64,000 bases of DNA, taken from positions 74,396,494-74,460,493 of the forward strand of contig NC_134535.1 in assembly GCF_050624435.1 (NCBI RefSeq), given 5' to 3'. Origin of the DNA: Tenrec ecaudatus (lineage: Eukaryota > Chordata > Mammalia > Afrosoricida > Tenrecidae). A program made the translations under genes and the position numbers. How positions within the stretch are numbered: the stretch's first letter is position 1; each line of letters opens with the position of its first letter. Of the stretch, positions 22,610 to 33,900 are shown piece after piece. The notes under the pieces are model-generated. The model saw only the letters and a program-made list of their open reading frames with translations, did no database searches and was not told the DNA's origin.

Positions 22610-23670
22610 TTGGAGAATCTCTTTTGAAATGTACCCGACTTCCTCTCCATTTGAACAGCTTTGTATTTACATTGTTGCCACTATTTACTTTTTACTTATC
22701 TGCTGTAGATTGGTATCTCTGACTCCCTATTTTCAATCTTGTAACTTTGTTTTACTTTGATTGCTACAGTAACTGGGTTGACTTCCCAGTGGGTTGTCTT
22801 ATATACTGATCTCAGGTTAATGTCTGCTGTTGTAGATTCTCAGTCCAAAGAATTCCTTTTAGTATTTTTTTGTAAGGTTGGTGGGGTTTGTGTGTGTGTG
22901 TGCAAATTTCTTTAATTTCAACTCATCTGGAAGTTTTGCTGGATATAGATTCTTGATTGGCAATTTTTTTCTCTTCAATTTTATGTCATTCTATTGCCTT
23001 TTTGATTGTATGATTTCTGTTGAAAAAAATCAGAGCTTATTCTGATCATTTCTCCTTAGTGTGTAATTTTTTGCTTATCTTGAGCTGCTCTTAATAATTT
23101 TTCTTTGTCTTTGATTTTTGAAAAGCTTAAATTTACATGATTTTTTTCTGGGTGGGGGTGCTCTGTCATGTTTGGGGCGCTTTCAGCTTCTTGTAGAGTT
23201 ATTTTCTCCTCTTTCAGAATGTTCAAAGATTTTTTTCCCCCCACAGTAGCTCTTGGGACAGTTTTCTGTGTGCTTTGTTTCTTCCTATTCTGGAATTCCT
23301 GTTATGTGTGTTGTTCATTTTGACAGTGTCGACACACATAATTCTTAGACTCTTTATTGGTTTATTTTTGTTCTTTTAAGGGCTCATTCCTTTCATAGTT
23401 TGGTATTGTGAGGATTGTCTTCAAGCTCCCTCCATGGCTTCAATTCCACTGCTTTGCTCTTTCCAAGTGTTTTCTAGTTCTATTGTCTTAGCATTAATCT
23501 CCTGGAATTCTATTTGCTGTTTTTATATGGTTTCTAAGTTTTCATTTATTTTTTCAGCTTGCTCTTGTAATGTTTTCCTGAATATGTCTATGCGGGTTTT
23601 TTTTGGTGTGCTTTCCCCCATGGCTCGCTTGTTATTTTTCTCCATCCATTGAAAGTATCTAAGAATCATT
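22610..23670 (-). mobile_element. L1 LINE, ORF1 and 5' region, antisense
   Basis: A minus-strand frame (23244-23056) holds an L1 ORF1-like stretch (VNLSFSKIKDKEKLLRAAQD). Together with the segments from 15500 onward it implies one long antisense L1 spread over about 8 kb by later insertions. Confidence 0.7.
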
Positions 23671-23689
23671 ATTCTAGAAAGAAGAAAAT

Positions 23690-24130
23690 ATTCTAAAATG
23701 GTTTGTGGTGATGATTATATAACTCTTAATATGACTGAGCTGTGTGATATGTGAATTATATGCCAATAAAGCTGTTAGAAAATAAAAAAGAATAATTCTT
23801 CTGAATTCCTTTTCTGGTAGTGCCTAATGCCTAATCTTCCTCAGGAAGGTCTTTGACCTGGTGTTTTGGTCACTTGTTTATTTTGGCGCCTTTGTGCCTT
23901 ATTTCATTGTATGAGCTGTAATTGGGTGTACATAAACACCAATGCTTATTGCAGCATTATTCATACTAATTAACAGGTGGAACCAACCTGAATGTCCATC
24001 AATGGTTGAATAAGCAAAATATGAAACAAAAACATAATGAATTACTGTTCAGCTAATAAGAGAAATGAAGTCTTGATATGTGCTCCAACATGGATGGAGG
24101 CTGAATAATTCAATAACAAAAGTATAAATG
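23690..24130 (+). mobile_element. L1 3'-end fragments, sense
   Basis: About 23690-23800 resembles an L1 3' UTR end with an A-rich tail. About 23935-24130 resembles the end of ORF2 ('gcagcattattcatactaat', 'ctgaatgtccatcaatgg'). Confidence 0.6.
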
Positions 24131-24419
24131 TGAGGGGGTTTCAACAGATTTGTGGAAAAATTGAATTAAGAGATATGGAATTTTTCCAAGAATTTTTGAC
24201 GTTTCCTCAGAGTCATCTGATCTCACTTACAGTAAAGACAAACACTGGCTTACGTACAGAAATCAAAGACTAACAGGTTAGCAGAGGGAGGAAAGAGGGG
24301 GAAAGTGAGAGTATTTCCATTGCTTATGGAGCACTGCACTTTGATTCACAGTGATGGAAAGATTGCATTGATTAGGGTAGGGTTGCACAGTCAATTAATA
24401 CAATTGTGGCAGTAAGTTA

Positions 24420-24770
24420 TACACCTGTGTCTTAGTGCTGCTAAAACAGAAATACTGCAAGTGGAGGGCTTTAACAAATGCATTTATTTCCTCATATTTT
24501 AGGAGGCTGGAAGTATGAATTTGGGGTGCTGGCTCTAGGGGAAAGCGTGCTCTCTGTCTGCCCTGAAGGTCCTTGGCTCTTCAGCTGTGTTCCTGTTTCC
24601 TGCTTCCCTGGAGACCTCCAGGTGTGCTAGCATCTGGCTTATTCCATCTGTTTCAGTTCACTTTATTTAACCTCTCTTTATAGCTCAAAAGAGATTGACA
24701 CTAATCCTGCCTCATTACCACAATGATGACAACCCATCCACAGGTAGACTTTGGGTTATGACCAAAAATT
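24420..24770 (-). mobile_element. LTR-like repeat, antisense
   Basis: Contains 'tcttagtgctgctaaaacag' and 'ctcaaaagagattgacacta', which read like the reverse complement of the MaLR-type repeat at 12661. No coding content. Confidence 0.4.
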
Positions 24771-24884
24771 CATTCATAGGTATATCTTAAAACTGAATTT
24801 ATAAGAGAGTCAAGACATGTGCATATGCTTTTTTAGTTAGCCCTTTTGCAATGTAAAAAGGGAATCCACACACTCAGGGGGAAA

Positions 24885-25330
24885 TTGGGGAATAACACAT
24901 TCAATAGGAGACCAATTTTTAACATTTAAAAACTCCCATAACTCAACAAGCAAAAGGCAATTAAATTGAAAAAATGGGCAGAGGCATGAACAGATACTAA
25001 AAACCAGACACTCACGTGACCAAGAAACGTATGAAGAAATGCTCAAGTTCATCAGCTAACACAGAGCTGCAAATAAAAAACAAAACCGAGATACCAACTT
25101 GTCCCAGAAAACAACAATGCTGGAACCCTCACACATGCTGGGGGACAACAAAAGAGGCCGATAACAGGCTGCTTTCTCAAAAAGTTGGCAACAGAAATAC
25201 CAAAATGACACTGTGATTCCCCTCATTTAGGGTGTTTCCTAAAGGATGGACATTTAGGGTGTTTCCATCTTTTTGCTCTTGTAGATGGTGCTGCAATGAG
25301 CATAAGCATGCATAGATGATTTGTCGGGAC
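24885..25330. mobile_element. L1 fragments
   Basis: About 24885-25215 is sense L1 ORF2 ('acaagcaaaaggcaattaaa', 'aagaaatgctcaagttcatc'). About 25240-25330 is antisense L1 ('gatggtgctgcaatgag'). Confidence 0.6.
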
Positions 25331-25549
25331 TCTGACTTCTCTGGGAGAAATGCTAGTAGAATAGTCATGAATCTATATCGGTTTGGCAGAGGATTTTGTA
25401 TATGTAAATTTACCTTTGCTACAAATATGTCCATGAAGGGAGCATACAGGGAGCAATGTTATGAACACTTCTGGGATATAACCAAACATCTTGAGGGAAT
25501 GAGCTGTTGAGTCTCAGGGGACACCAAAGTCAATTGGCATAACATAGCT

Positions 25550-26150
25550 TACAAAGATAATGCTTTACATCCCATGTGGTGGGTAGTGATGGCGTCTTAA
25601 AGGCCCATGAGTAGCCATTATGGTGCAACTTAGCCATCTAAGTTCTGGAGGAGAGAGTGATCAAACTCCAAAGACAAAATGTACTAATGGACCACACACC
25701 CAGCAGTCCCCACACTGGTGTAACCAGAACTAGATGGTGTCTGGCTACCACTATCACCTGCTCTGAGAAAGATCACCTTAGGGTCCTGGGTAAAGTAGGG
25801 GGAAAATATGGACCAGAACTCAAAATCATACAAAAGACCAGGCTTACAGGTTGGATAGGGACCAGTGGGACCTCCAAGACTATGGACAGCTACTCTTCTG
25901 GTCTGGAGCTGAACTCACTCCCCCATTGGAATAATTAACCATTTGAAACCAATGGGCAGCATTTTAACCTAAAGACAAAGTACGAGGCTAAGGAAAGGAG
26001 GAACAGAACCAGGAAACAGGGAGGAAGTGGGGTAAGTGATGGTACATCGAGACCACTGCAATGGATAAGTTGAAACAAAATGTGTATGAATTGTTGAATG
26101 CAAAACTGAGGATCTGTTCTGTAAACCTTCACGTAATTCATACACACACA
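25550..26150 (+). mobile_element. Older afrotherian non-coding retroposon
   Basis: Carries 'cgtcttaaaggcccatgag', 'ctagatggtgtctggctacc' and 'ctatcacctgctctgagaaa', an order I associate with a long non-coding element abundant in elephant. It shares the 'gtcttaaaggc' core with the tenrec-type family and may be its relative. Confidence 0.45.
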
Positions 26151-26369
26151 CGTTTTTTTAAAACGTTTAAAAAAGTTATCAATAAATGAAATTTCTGTTA
26201 GGAGTATTTTATTCATAGATCTCAGTTACGGGCTTGCCATAACAAAAAGGTGGTAGAGGGGGAAGTAAGAAAACGTTTTCAAAAAAAAAAAAAAAAGAAA
26301 ACGTTTTCATGGCAAATACAGGCAGTTCCTAGTGAAGGTTGGACTTACATACACTTGGCACTTAATTTT

Positions 26370-26930
26370 TTATTATTATTTTTAGTGGAACATTTTTTAA
26401 TTAGTTGGGGTTTAATACATATGTCATATCATTTCATATTTCAATCATGCCAAGTAGAATTGTACAATTGCTCCCACAATTTCCAAATGTTGTATTTCTA
26501 CAGGGAGTCCTTGACATAGGATCACTTTTGCCCCACCACCATTGTACTCCCCTCCCCCCAACAACTGACACTTTAATGTTATGTGAATCTACTCACACTT
26601 TGAAACACTTTTTTTTAAGCAAAAGGGAAATTTATTGTAGCCCATAGGGGAAACCCTAGAGGGGCCCAGCATCCCCTACTGTGTAGGCATGCCCAGCAAA
26701 GAGTCACACTATTCACTGTACCCCTATGTCCCAGAGGGACTCCCCTTGAGCGAGCCCCAAAGGCCCAGGACTGGCTGGGGTTGGGGACGTGAAATTTAAC
26801 TTTACTTTGAAACATTTGAGCCGGCTCCAACCTGCAACAAGTTCTTCCTCACAAACACTTTCACTTGCTGCACAGGCAACTTTGAAATCATTGACCAATG
26901 TGTGAGATTTTTGTTTACTAACCAATTCGC
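26370..26930. other. Intergenic, unassigned repeats
   Basis: Contains 'ttgtacaattgctcccacaa', a block that recurs at about 18375 and 43850. The rest is unrecognised. Confidence 0.4.
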
Positions 26931-26931
26931 T

Positions 26932-27122
26932 GCTGTCCAGTTGATTCTGACTCACGGTGACGCTATAGAATAGCTCCTTGGAGTTTCCGAGATGTAGATT
27001 TTTTTTTTTTTGAGCTGTAAGTCTTTATGGGAGTCAAATAGCAGCATCTTGCTCCACCGGAGGGCTGGTGGGTTTGGGCAGAAAGCGTTGCTGCAACGCT
27101 TATCCACAGCACCACCAGTTAC
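26932..27122 (-). mobile_element. AfroSINE, antisense
   Basis: 'agttgattctgactcacggt', 'gaatagctccttggagtttc' and 'aagcgttgctgcaacgctta' read as a reversed AfroSINE just upstream of the NEMP1 promoter. Confidence 0.6.
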
Positions 27123-27249
27123 TTCGCTGCTCGAAAGTAAAGAACCTATTTTGTTTTTGGTTGGTTTGCACTGCATCCGTGCTGGCGGACCTAGAAATCT
27201 CACTCAAAGGCTTACATTCACAGTTGATTCAGGAGGCTTCTTCCACTTT

Positions 27250-27980
27250 GATTCCCTATTGGCTCGCGTGGCCATCAGTCCTCCCAGTTGTGACTCCACT
27301 GGAGACGGAAGCGTGCTGTTAGGGGGCGGAATCTTCCGGTCGCCATTGCTAAGGGCTGACGTGTTTTCTAATAGGCGGAAACGTGCTTCTCCCGCCTTCT
27401 CCCGCCAGCTGCCAATGGGCGGGATTCCTAGGGGCCTTAAGAGACGCCTACTGGAAGCTCCGCCCGTCCGATTGGTTGTTAGGGGCGGTCCTTGTAGCTG
27501 ATAGGCTGCTGACCCTGCCTGTTCAGGCCTAGTTGCTGGAGAGAGGCACGTGAGGAGGCGGCGGCTTGAGACGACCATGGCGGGAGGAATGAAAGTGGCA
27601 GTCTCCCCGGCAGTTGGTCCCGGGCCCTGGGGCTGGGGGTCCGGGGGCGGTGGGGCCGTACGGCTCTTCCTGGTCCTCTCGGGCTGCGTGGTTTGCGGCG
27701 CAGGTACTGCCGGGACAGCAGCACCCAATGGGGCGGGTGCTGCGTGGGTTACTTTCCGACAAGTGGGCACCGTCCCGCGGGTGTGGGCCGTTGGTCAGCC
27801 GAGGGCAGTGGGTACTGAAGTGGAGGCTTCGTCGGCCGCGGAGGGGCGCTGGGGCGAGGGGCTGGCGCCTGGGGGGCTCGGCGGAGGTACCCACAGGAGC
27901 TTGGGGGCCCGGGCAGGAAGGGAGGCCTGGGCGGGAGAGGTGGTCCGGGGGCTGCCAGCGCTGCAGCGTCTCCTTAAAAG
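27250..27980 (+). promoter_or_regulatory. NEMP1 CpG-island promoter and 5' UTR
   Basis: CpG-dense sequence around exon 1. There are CCAAT elements at about 27267-27273 (ATTGG), 27412 (CCAAT) and 27470 (ATTGG), GC boxes, and a CACGTG at 27547-27552, 25 bp before the start codon. The arrangement suits an NF-Y/Sp1-type promoter; the start site is probably between about 27480 and 27550. Confidence 0.75.
27577..27703 (+). CDS. NEMP1: NEMP1 exon 1 (signal peptide)
   Basis: Starts at ATG in 'acgaccatggcggg', a good Kozak context (A at -3, G at +4). It encodes residues 1-42 plus one base. Donor GGCGCAG|GTACTG. Confidence 0.93.
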
Positions 27981-30900
27981 CAGGGACCCCCGAGCCTGTT
28001 GGCTGTGCGGGGCCCTTACTCAGCAAAGCGGTAGCCCCTGAGCAAGCGTCGTCAGGCCCAGGGCAGGGATGTCAGGACAGATCATCCTCGTTGACAGGCA
28101 TGCAGTGGGGGTGCCTTATGCCTTTGGAAGACACTGGCCCAGGACGGACCGGATGACATAACATTCCTCAATTAAAAAATAAAAAAAAGAGAGATACCCA
28201 GACACTTTAGCCTATGGTAGGTTTTGTCCAGCAAAATTATTTGGTACCTGTTGCTGGAAGATTGACTATGGACTAGGAAAGAAACCGCTTACCTTGTCTG
28301 CTCTTAAAATCCAGGAAACCGAGTGAGTGTGCTTGTGAAAACTTGCAGGTAGTCCTTTATCGTTCAACCTATGGCAGAAAAATAAGCGGGGTTCTCAAGC
28401 TCCCACTGGAGGGAGTTGAGACCCAGGAATCAAGGAATCTTATCTCGTACACACAGCCTGGGCGCGCGCTCCGTCCCCTTTGATTGCTGCCCATCTCTCG
28501 CTGCCACGTGCATAATCCTGAGGGGCATCTTGCGGGCGCTCTCAGCATCCCTGGATCTAGTTCCAACGCACAAATGTTCAAAAACATTTCTTTGTTTTTT
28601 TAGAGGGAGGAGGAGCAGTATCCAGAAACATGGCCTAGAGTGACACTTGGGTTATTTGTTATCGGGGTGAACTTGGGCCAGATGGTTAACTTATAAAATG
28701 AGACACATAACACCTATCTTGAAGGTTGTAGAGGGGAAATGAGAAAATACATGGAAAAATGCCAGCACATAGTATATGCTTAATTACTGTTCCTTTTTCT
28801 CTTTTTAAGTTTCTCCCCGCCCCCCTCCCAACAGTTGTATTGTTATATAATTCACCTAGCATACACTTGAATAGTTTAAGTTTCTTTAACAAACAGGAAC
28901 TTAGCATGAAGAAGAGTAGACTCAAAAGATGATATTTGTTGTGTGGCCTGACAGTCTGTTGTTGGCAACTGTAATGAGACAGTCAATGTTCTAGAAAAGT
29001 TTCTCGGAGTAAAGAGACAATAAATACGATGACTGAGATAACTAAAGAAACTTCCTTCTCATTGAAAGTTTAAATCTCTGATTATAAAAATACTATGTTA
29101 ATTTTAGATCGTTTAAGTGTCAAGAAGTAGGAAAAAAACTCAGGTATTGGATTTGGAGACAATTCATTTTAGCCTCCCCCTCCCCATACTTAATTAAAAA
29201 TTAAAAAAAAAATCAATTCTCTTCCCTGGAAACTATCAGTTGTTACCAGGGGTAGTTTTCTCACTTGATTTTCTAGCATAGAATTTACTCATGCCACTTA
29301 AAGTTCTTCCTAAGTATTATTTTTATTACAGTCCATGGTGTGGATAGACTGTTGTTAATGTTCTCTCCATTGGTTGAGTATTTGTGGCGTTCCCGGTTTA
29401 TTACCCTCATGGGCAACATTTTATGAACTTTTTCGCATATAAATATTTTGTTGCATTTGCATTTTCAAGGTAGATTCTCAAAAATGAGAACTGGAAATGA
29501 TCACATCCAAAGGTAAAAGCTATGTTTCATTGAAACACCTTGTGAAAATGCTCCCGGAGAAGGTGTGCAAGTTTATACCACAATCAACAGTGTTTGTCTG
29601 CTTATGACTCAGGTTAGGTACTCTCTGAGTCAGTTCCGATTCATGGCGACCCTAAGTACAAGGGAGCATTGAAAAGTTGTTGGGGAAATGGAATGAAAAG
29701 TTAATGGAATTTTTCCGTGGACCTCTTGCATCCCAGTTTGTGGCATCTTCATAATTGCTGTGTTTGAACTCATTGTTGCAGCCACCGTGTCAATCATTTC
29801 AATGAGAATCTTCCTCTTTTCCGTTGGTCCTTTGCCAAACCTGTTGTCCTTCTCCAGGGGCTGGTCCCTCCTGATAATAGGTCCAACATGTGAGACGCGG
29901 TCTTGTCATCTTGCTTCTAAGGAGCAGTATGGTTGTGTTACTTCCGAGACAAGGGCTTGTCCTTGTGGCAGTCCATGGTATATTTAACATTGTTCCCCAA
30001 CATTGTAATTCAGAGGCATTGATTCTTCTCTGACCGTCTGTACTCATTAGCGGCTTTTCAGTGCTGAGTCAGGCACACAGTCCTCAGAGCGACCTCTTTG
30101 CTCTTTAAGATTTTAAAAGAGGTCTTCTTTGCAGCACATTAGCCAGTGTGGTACATCGTTGATTCCCGCCTCCCGTGAGCGTTGATTGTGGAGCCATGTA
30201 AGTGAAATCGTCGACAGCGTCAGTATGTTTTTGCATTTTCATGATGTTGTATATTGGTCCAGCAGTAAGGTTTTTAAAATTTTTTTTGCAGAGATGTAAT
30301 CCACATTGCAGGTTGTCATTTATTTATTTTTAAGTTAAATATTTTTATTGACATATCTTACTCCTAATATATCCCTTCCCTTCTATAGTTCTTTTGTTCA
30401 ATCCCATTGGGAGGGGCTATCACAATCATCAATGCTATTAACTCCCCTCGCTCCCTCCTTCCTCTGCCACCTCTCACTTCCCATGCCCTCAGGGAACCCT
30501 TGCTCCTGTCACTGTTGCAGAGGGGTCCCTGTCATGAATGACTACTCTGGACCGAGCGATCTTAAATGTACAAATGAACATATGTAAATCTAACATGACC
30601 ACTGAGGTATATCACGTAAGAACCATAATAGTAAGGTGAGGAAATCATAAAGAACTAGAGCGGTGGTTCTCAACCTTCCTCATGCCACGACCCTTTAATA
30701 CAATTCCCCATGTTGTGGTAACCCCCCAACCATAAGATTATGTTTGTTGCTACTTCATAACTGTAATTTTGCTAGTTATGAATCATAATGTAAATATTTG
30801 ATATACAGGACGTATTTTCATTGTTACAAATTGAACATAATAATTAAAGCATAGTGATTAATCACAAAACAATATGTAAATATATGTTTATGAAATATTT

Positions 30901-33900
30901 ATGTGTTTTCTGATGGTCTTAGGTGACCCCTGTGAAAGGGTCGTTTGACCCCCAAAGGGGTTGAGACCCACAGGTTGAGAGCCGCTGAACTAGAGGACAG
31001 TTATGTGGTTCATCAGTGCTACACCACACTCTGGATTTACCCTCCGTTCTCTGAGGCCCTTCCTTTTTTTTTTCATGTCAAATATATTTTATTTCACAAA
31101 CCCTCATGCATAGATCTGATGGCAAACTGTTGGTTGTATCAGATTACTATGCGGTTTCTGTCTTTGCCATTTAACTCTGTACTCTTTAATTAGTGAAAAT
31201 AAGTCTGACTCGTTCTTACAACAACTCCATGATATTGGAGAATGGTGGCAACACATTTAATTCAACCATGTCTACTGATAGACTTACAAATTATTCCCAG
31301 GCTTTCACAGCTATAAGCAATGTTGACTTAAATAGTGATTTTTAAAAATTAAGGTGCTTTGATTTTTCAAAGATGGGCCTCCCAAACTGGTATTGCTAGA
31401 TGTAAGGTATTTCATTTAAATGAAATTGCAGTCTACTTTGCAAACAGGTGAGTCAGATTTGCTTTCCCACTAGCAACGGGAAAAGAGCTGGGTTTCCAGT
31501 CTTAAGGTGTTTTCCTAGCTTATTCTGGGCAGGCAGGGCAGGTGGGGAGAGTAACACCGTCTCTGGTTTCATGGTTGACCCTGGCCGTTGAGGGGTAAGC
31601 CTCTTCTTGATATACTTGTTCAGTGGCCTCTTTTGTCACTGCCCTGCCAATAGTGACTGTTTATTTTCAAACTTAATTAATTTTATTTTAAAAATCATTT
31701 TATTGGGTCCTCGTACAACTCTTATCACAATCCATGCATCCATCTATTGTGTCAAGCACATTTGTACATTTGTTGCCATCATCATTCTCAAAACATTTTC
31801 TTTCTACAGGAGCCCTTGGTATCAGTTCCTCATTTCCCCCCTCCCTTCCCACTCCTCCCTCCCTCCCGCATGAACCCTTGATAATTTATAGATTATTATT
31901 ATTTTGTCATGTCTTACATTGTCCAATGTCTCCCTTCACCCATTTTTCTGTTGTCTGTCCCCCAGGGAGGGGGTTATATGTAGATCATTGTGATTGGTTC
32001 CCCCTTTTTCCCACACCTTCCCCTTTCCCTTCTGGTATCATTACTCTTATTATTGGTCCTCAGGGGTGTATCTGTCCTGGATTCCTTGTGTTTCCAGCTC
32101 TTATCTGTACCAGTGTAAATCCTCTGGTCTAGCTGGATTTGTAAGGTAGAATTGGGATCATGATGTGTGTGGGGGAGCATTAAAGAAGGAGAGGAAAGTT
32201 GTATGCTTCATCGGTGCTATGCTGCACCCTAACTGGCTCGTTTCCTCCCCATGAAGGCCCTTTTAAGAGGGACTGTCCAACTGTCTTGCTGGTGGACTTT
32301 GGGTCTCCACTGCATCCTTCATGTCAATTTGGATGCGTGTTTTTTTGAACTTCTGATACCTTTTCCTGTTGACACCTTGTGATCACACACCTCAAGAAGC
32401 TGGTGTGCTTCTTCCATGTGGGCTTTATTGTTACAGATATAGTTTTTGATAGCCAGCCACCATCAGCTTTCTTTACATTTGCTTCTGCATCCATTTTGTC
32501 TTCAAGGATGGTGCCAGGGAGGTGGGTATCATACAATGCCACATTATTAGAATCAACCATTCTTGTACTGAGGTAGAATTTAGAGGCCCACAGTCCATCT
32601 ACTTCCTTGTTATATTTACATATATAGACACATATAAACAAATGCATGCATATTCATATATACTTATATATGCATATGTAAAATGCATATTGGGTTCCCC
32701 CCACTCCTATCCCACTATTCTGTTTGCCCATCATTCACCTCAGTAATTCCTCTCAGATAAAATTTGATTGATCAAACGCGCCCAGAAAAGCTGCACCCTC
32801 CTTGTAGGTCCATTTTAGAATTCTTACTGTTTCCTTGTACCCATAGTTGTTGGATGCCCTCTCACCTTCCCTCTTCTCCCGTGCTCCTTATGAACCGTTG
32901 GTCCAGCTGCTGTCTAAGGTGGTCACCATTAATCTTCATCAGCAAGTACTCCAGTAAGTCAGGTTGTGTCATTGGCATGTTGCAGGTTGCTAACGACCCT
33001 TCTTCCAATCCTGAGGTTGAGTTTTTTTTTCATGTAGTTCAGCTTCTCTGCTTATTTGCCTGCGTACAGATTGAATAGGTTGTACAGGTACAACCTTGAT
33101 ACACACCTTTCCTGTGAAAATTTTGGTATTGATTTGAGAGAGAGATTTGCTTTACATTTCTTGCAATGTGAACTGTGAGAGTATTTTTCAGCTGCTGATA
33201 GCCATGCTAATAGACTTTAAATTTTGCATGTGTGAGTGTCCTTTGTTCAGTTTATTATGATCACTGTTTATTGGGATTTTGCTTATTTAAAAATTAATTT
33301 GTAAAAATATTTACATATTAAAATATACATGAATACATTAAGTTTTTTTTAAATCATTTTATTGGGGGACGTACAACTCTTTTTTTTTCATATTTTTTTT
33401 TATTTTAACAATTTATTGGGGCTGATACAATTCTTTTCACAGTTCATACATATACATACATCAATTGTATAAAGCACATCTGTACAGTCTTTGCCCTAAT
33501 CATTTTTTTCTCTTTTACATTTTATTAGGGACTCATACAACTCTTACCACAATCCATACATATACATACATCAATTGTATAAAGCACATCCATACATTCC
33601 CTGCCCCAATCATTCTCAAGGCATTTGCTCTCCACTTAAGCCCCTTGCATCAGGTCCTCTTTTTTTTTCCCCCCTCCCTCCCCATTCCCCCCTCCCTCAT
33701 ATGCCCTTGGTAATTTATACATCGTTATTTTGTCATATCTTGCCCTATCCGGAGTCTCCCTTCCCCCCTTCTCTGCTGTCCCTCTCCCAGGGAAGAGGTC
33801 ACATGTGGATCCTTGTAATCAGTTCCCCCTTTCCAACCCACTCACTCTCCACTCTCCCAGCATCGTCCCTCACACCCTTGGTCCTGAAGGTATCATCCAC

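Noticed and set aside
27204-28156. Open frames of 160-188 codons around NEMP1 exon 1
   Set aside because: GC-rich shadows; the real frame ends at the exon 1 donor at 27703.
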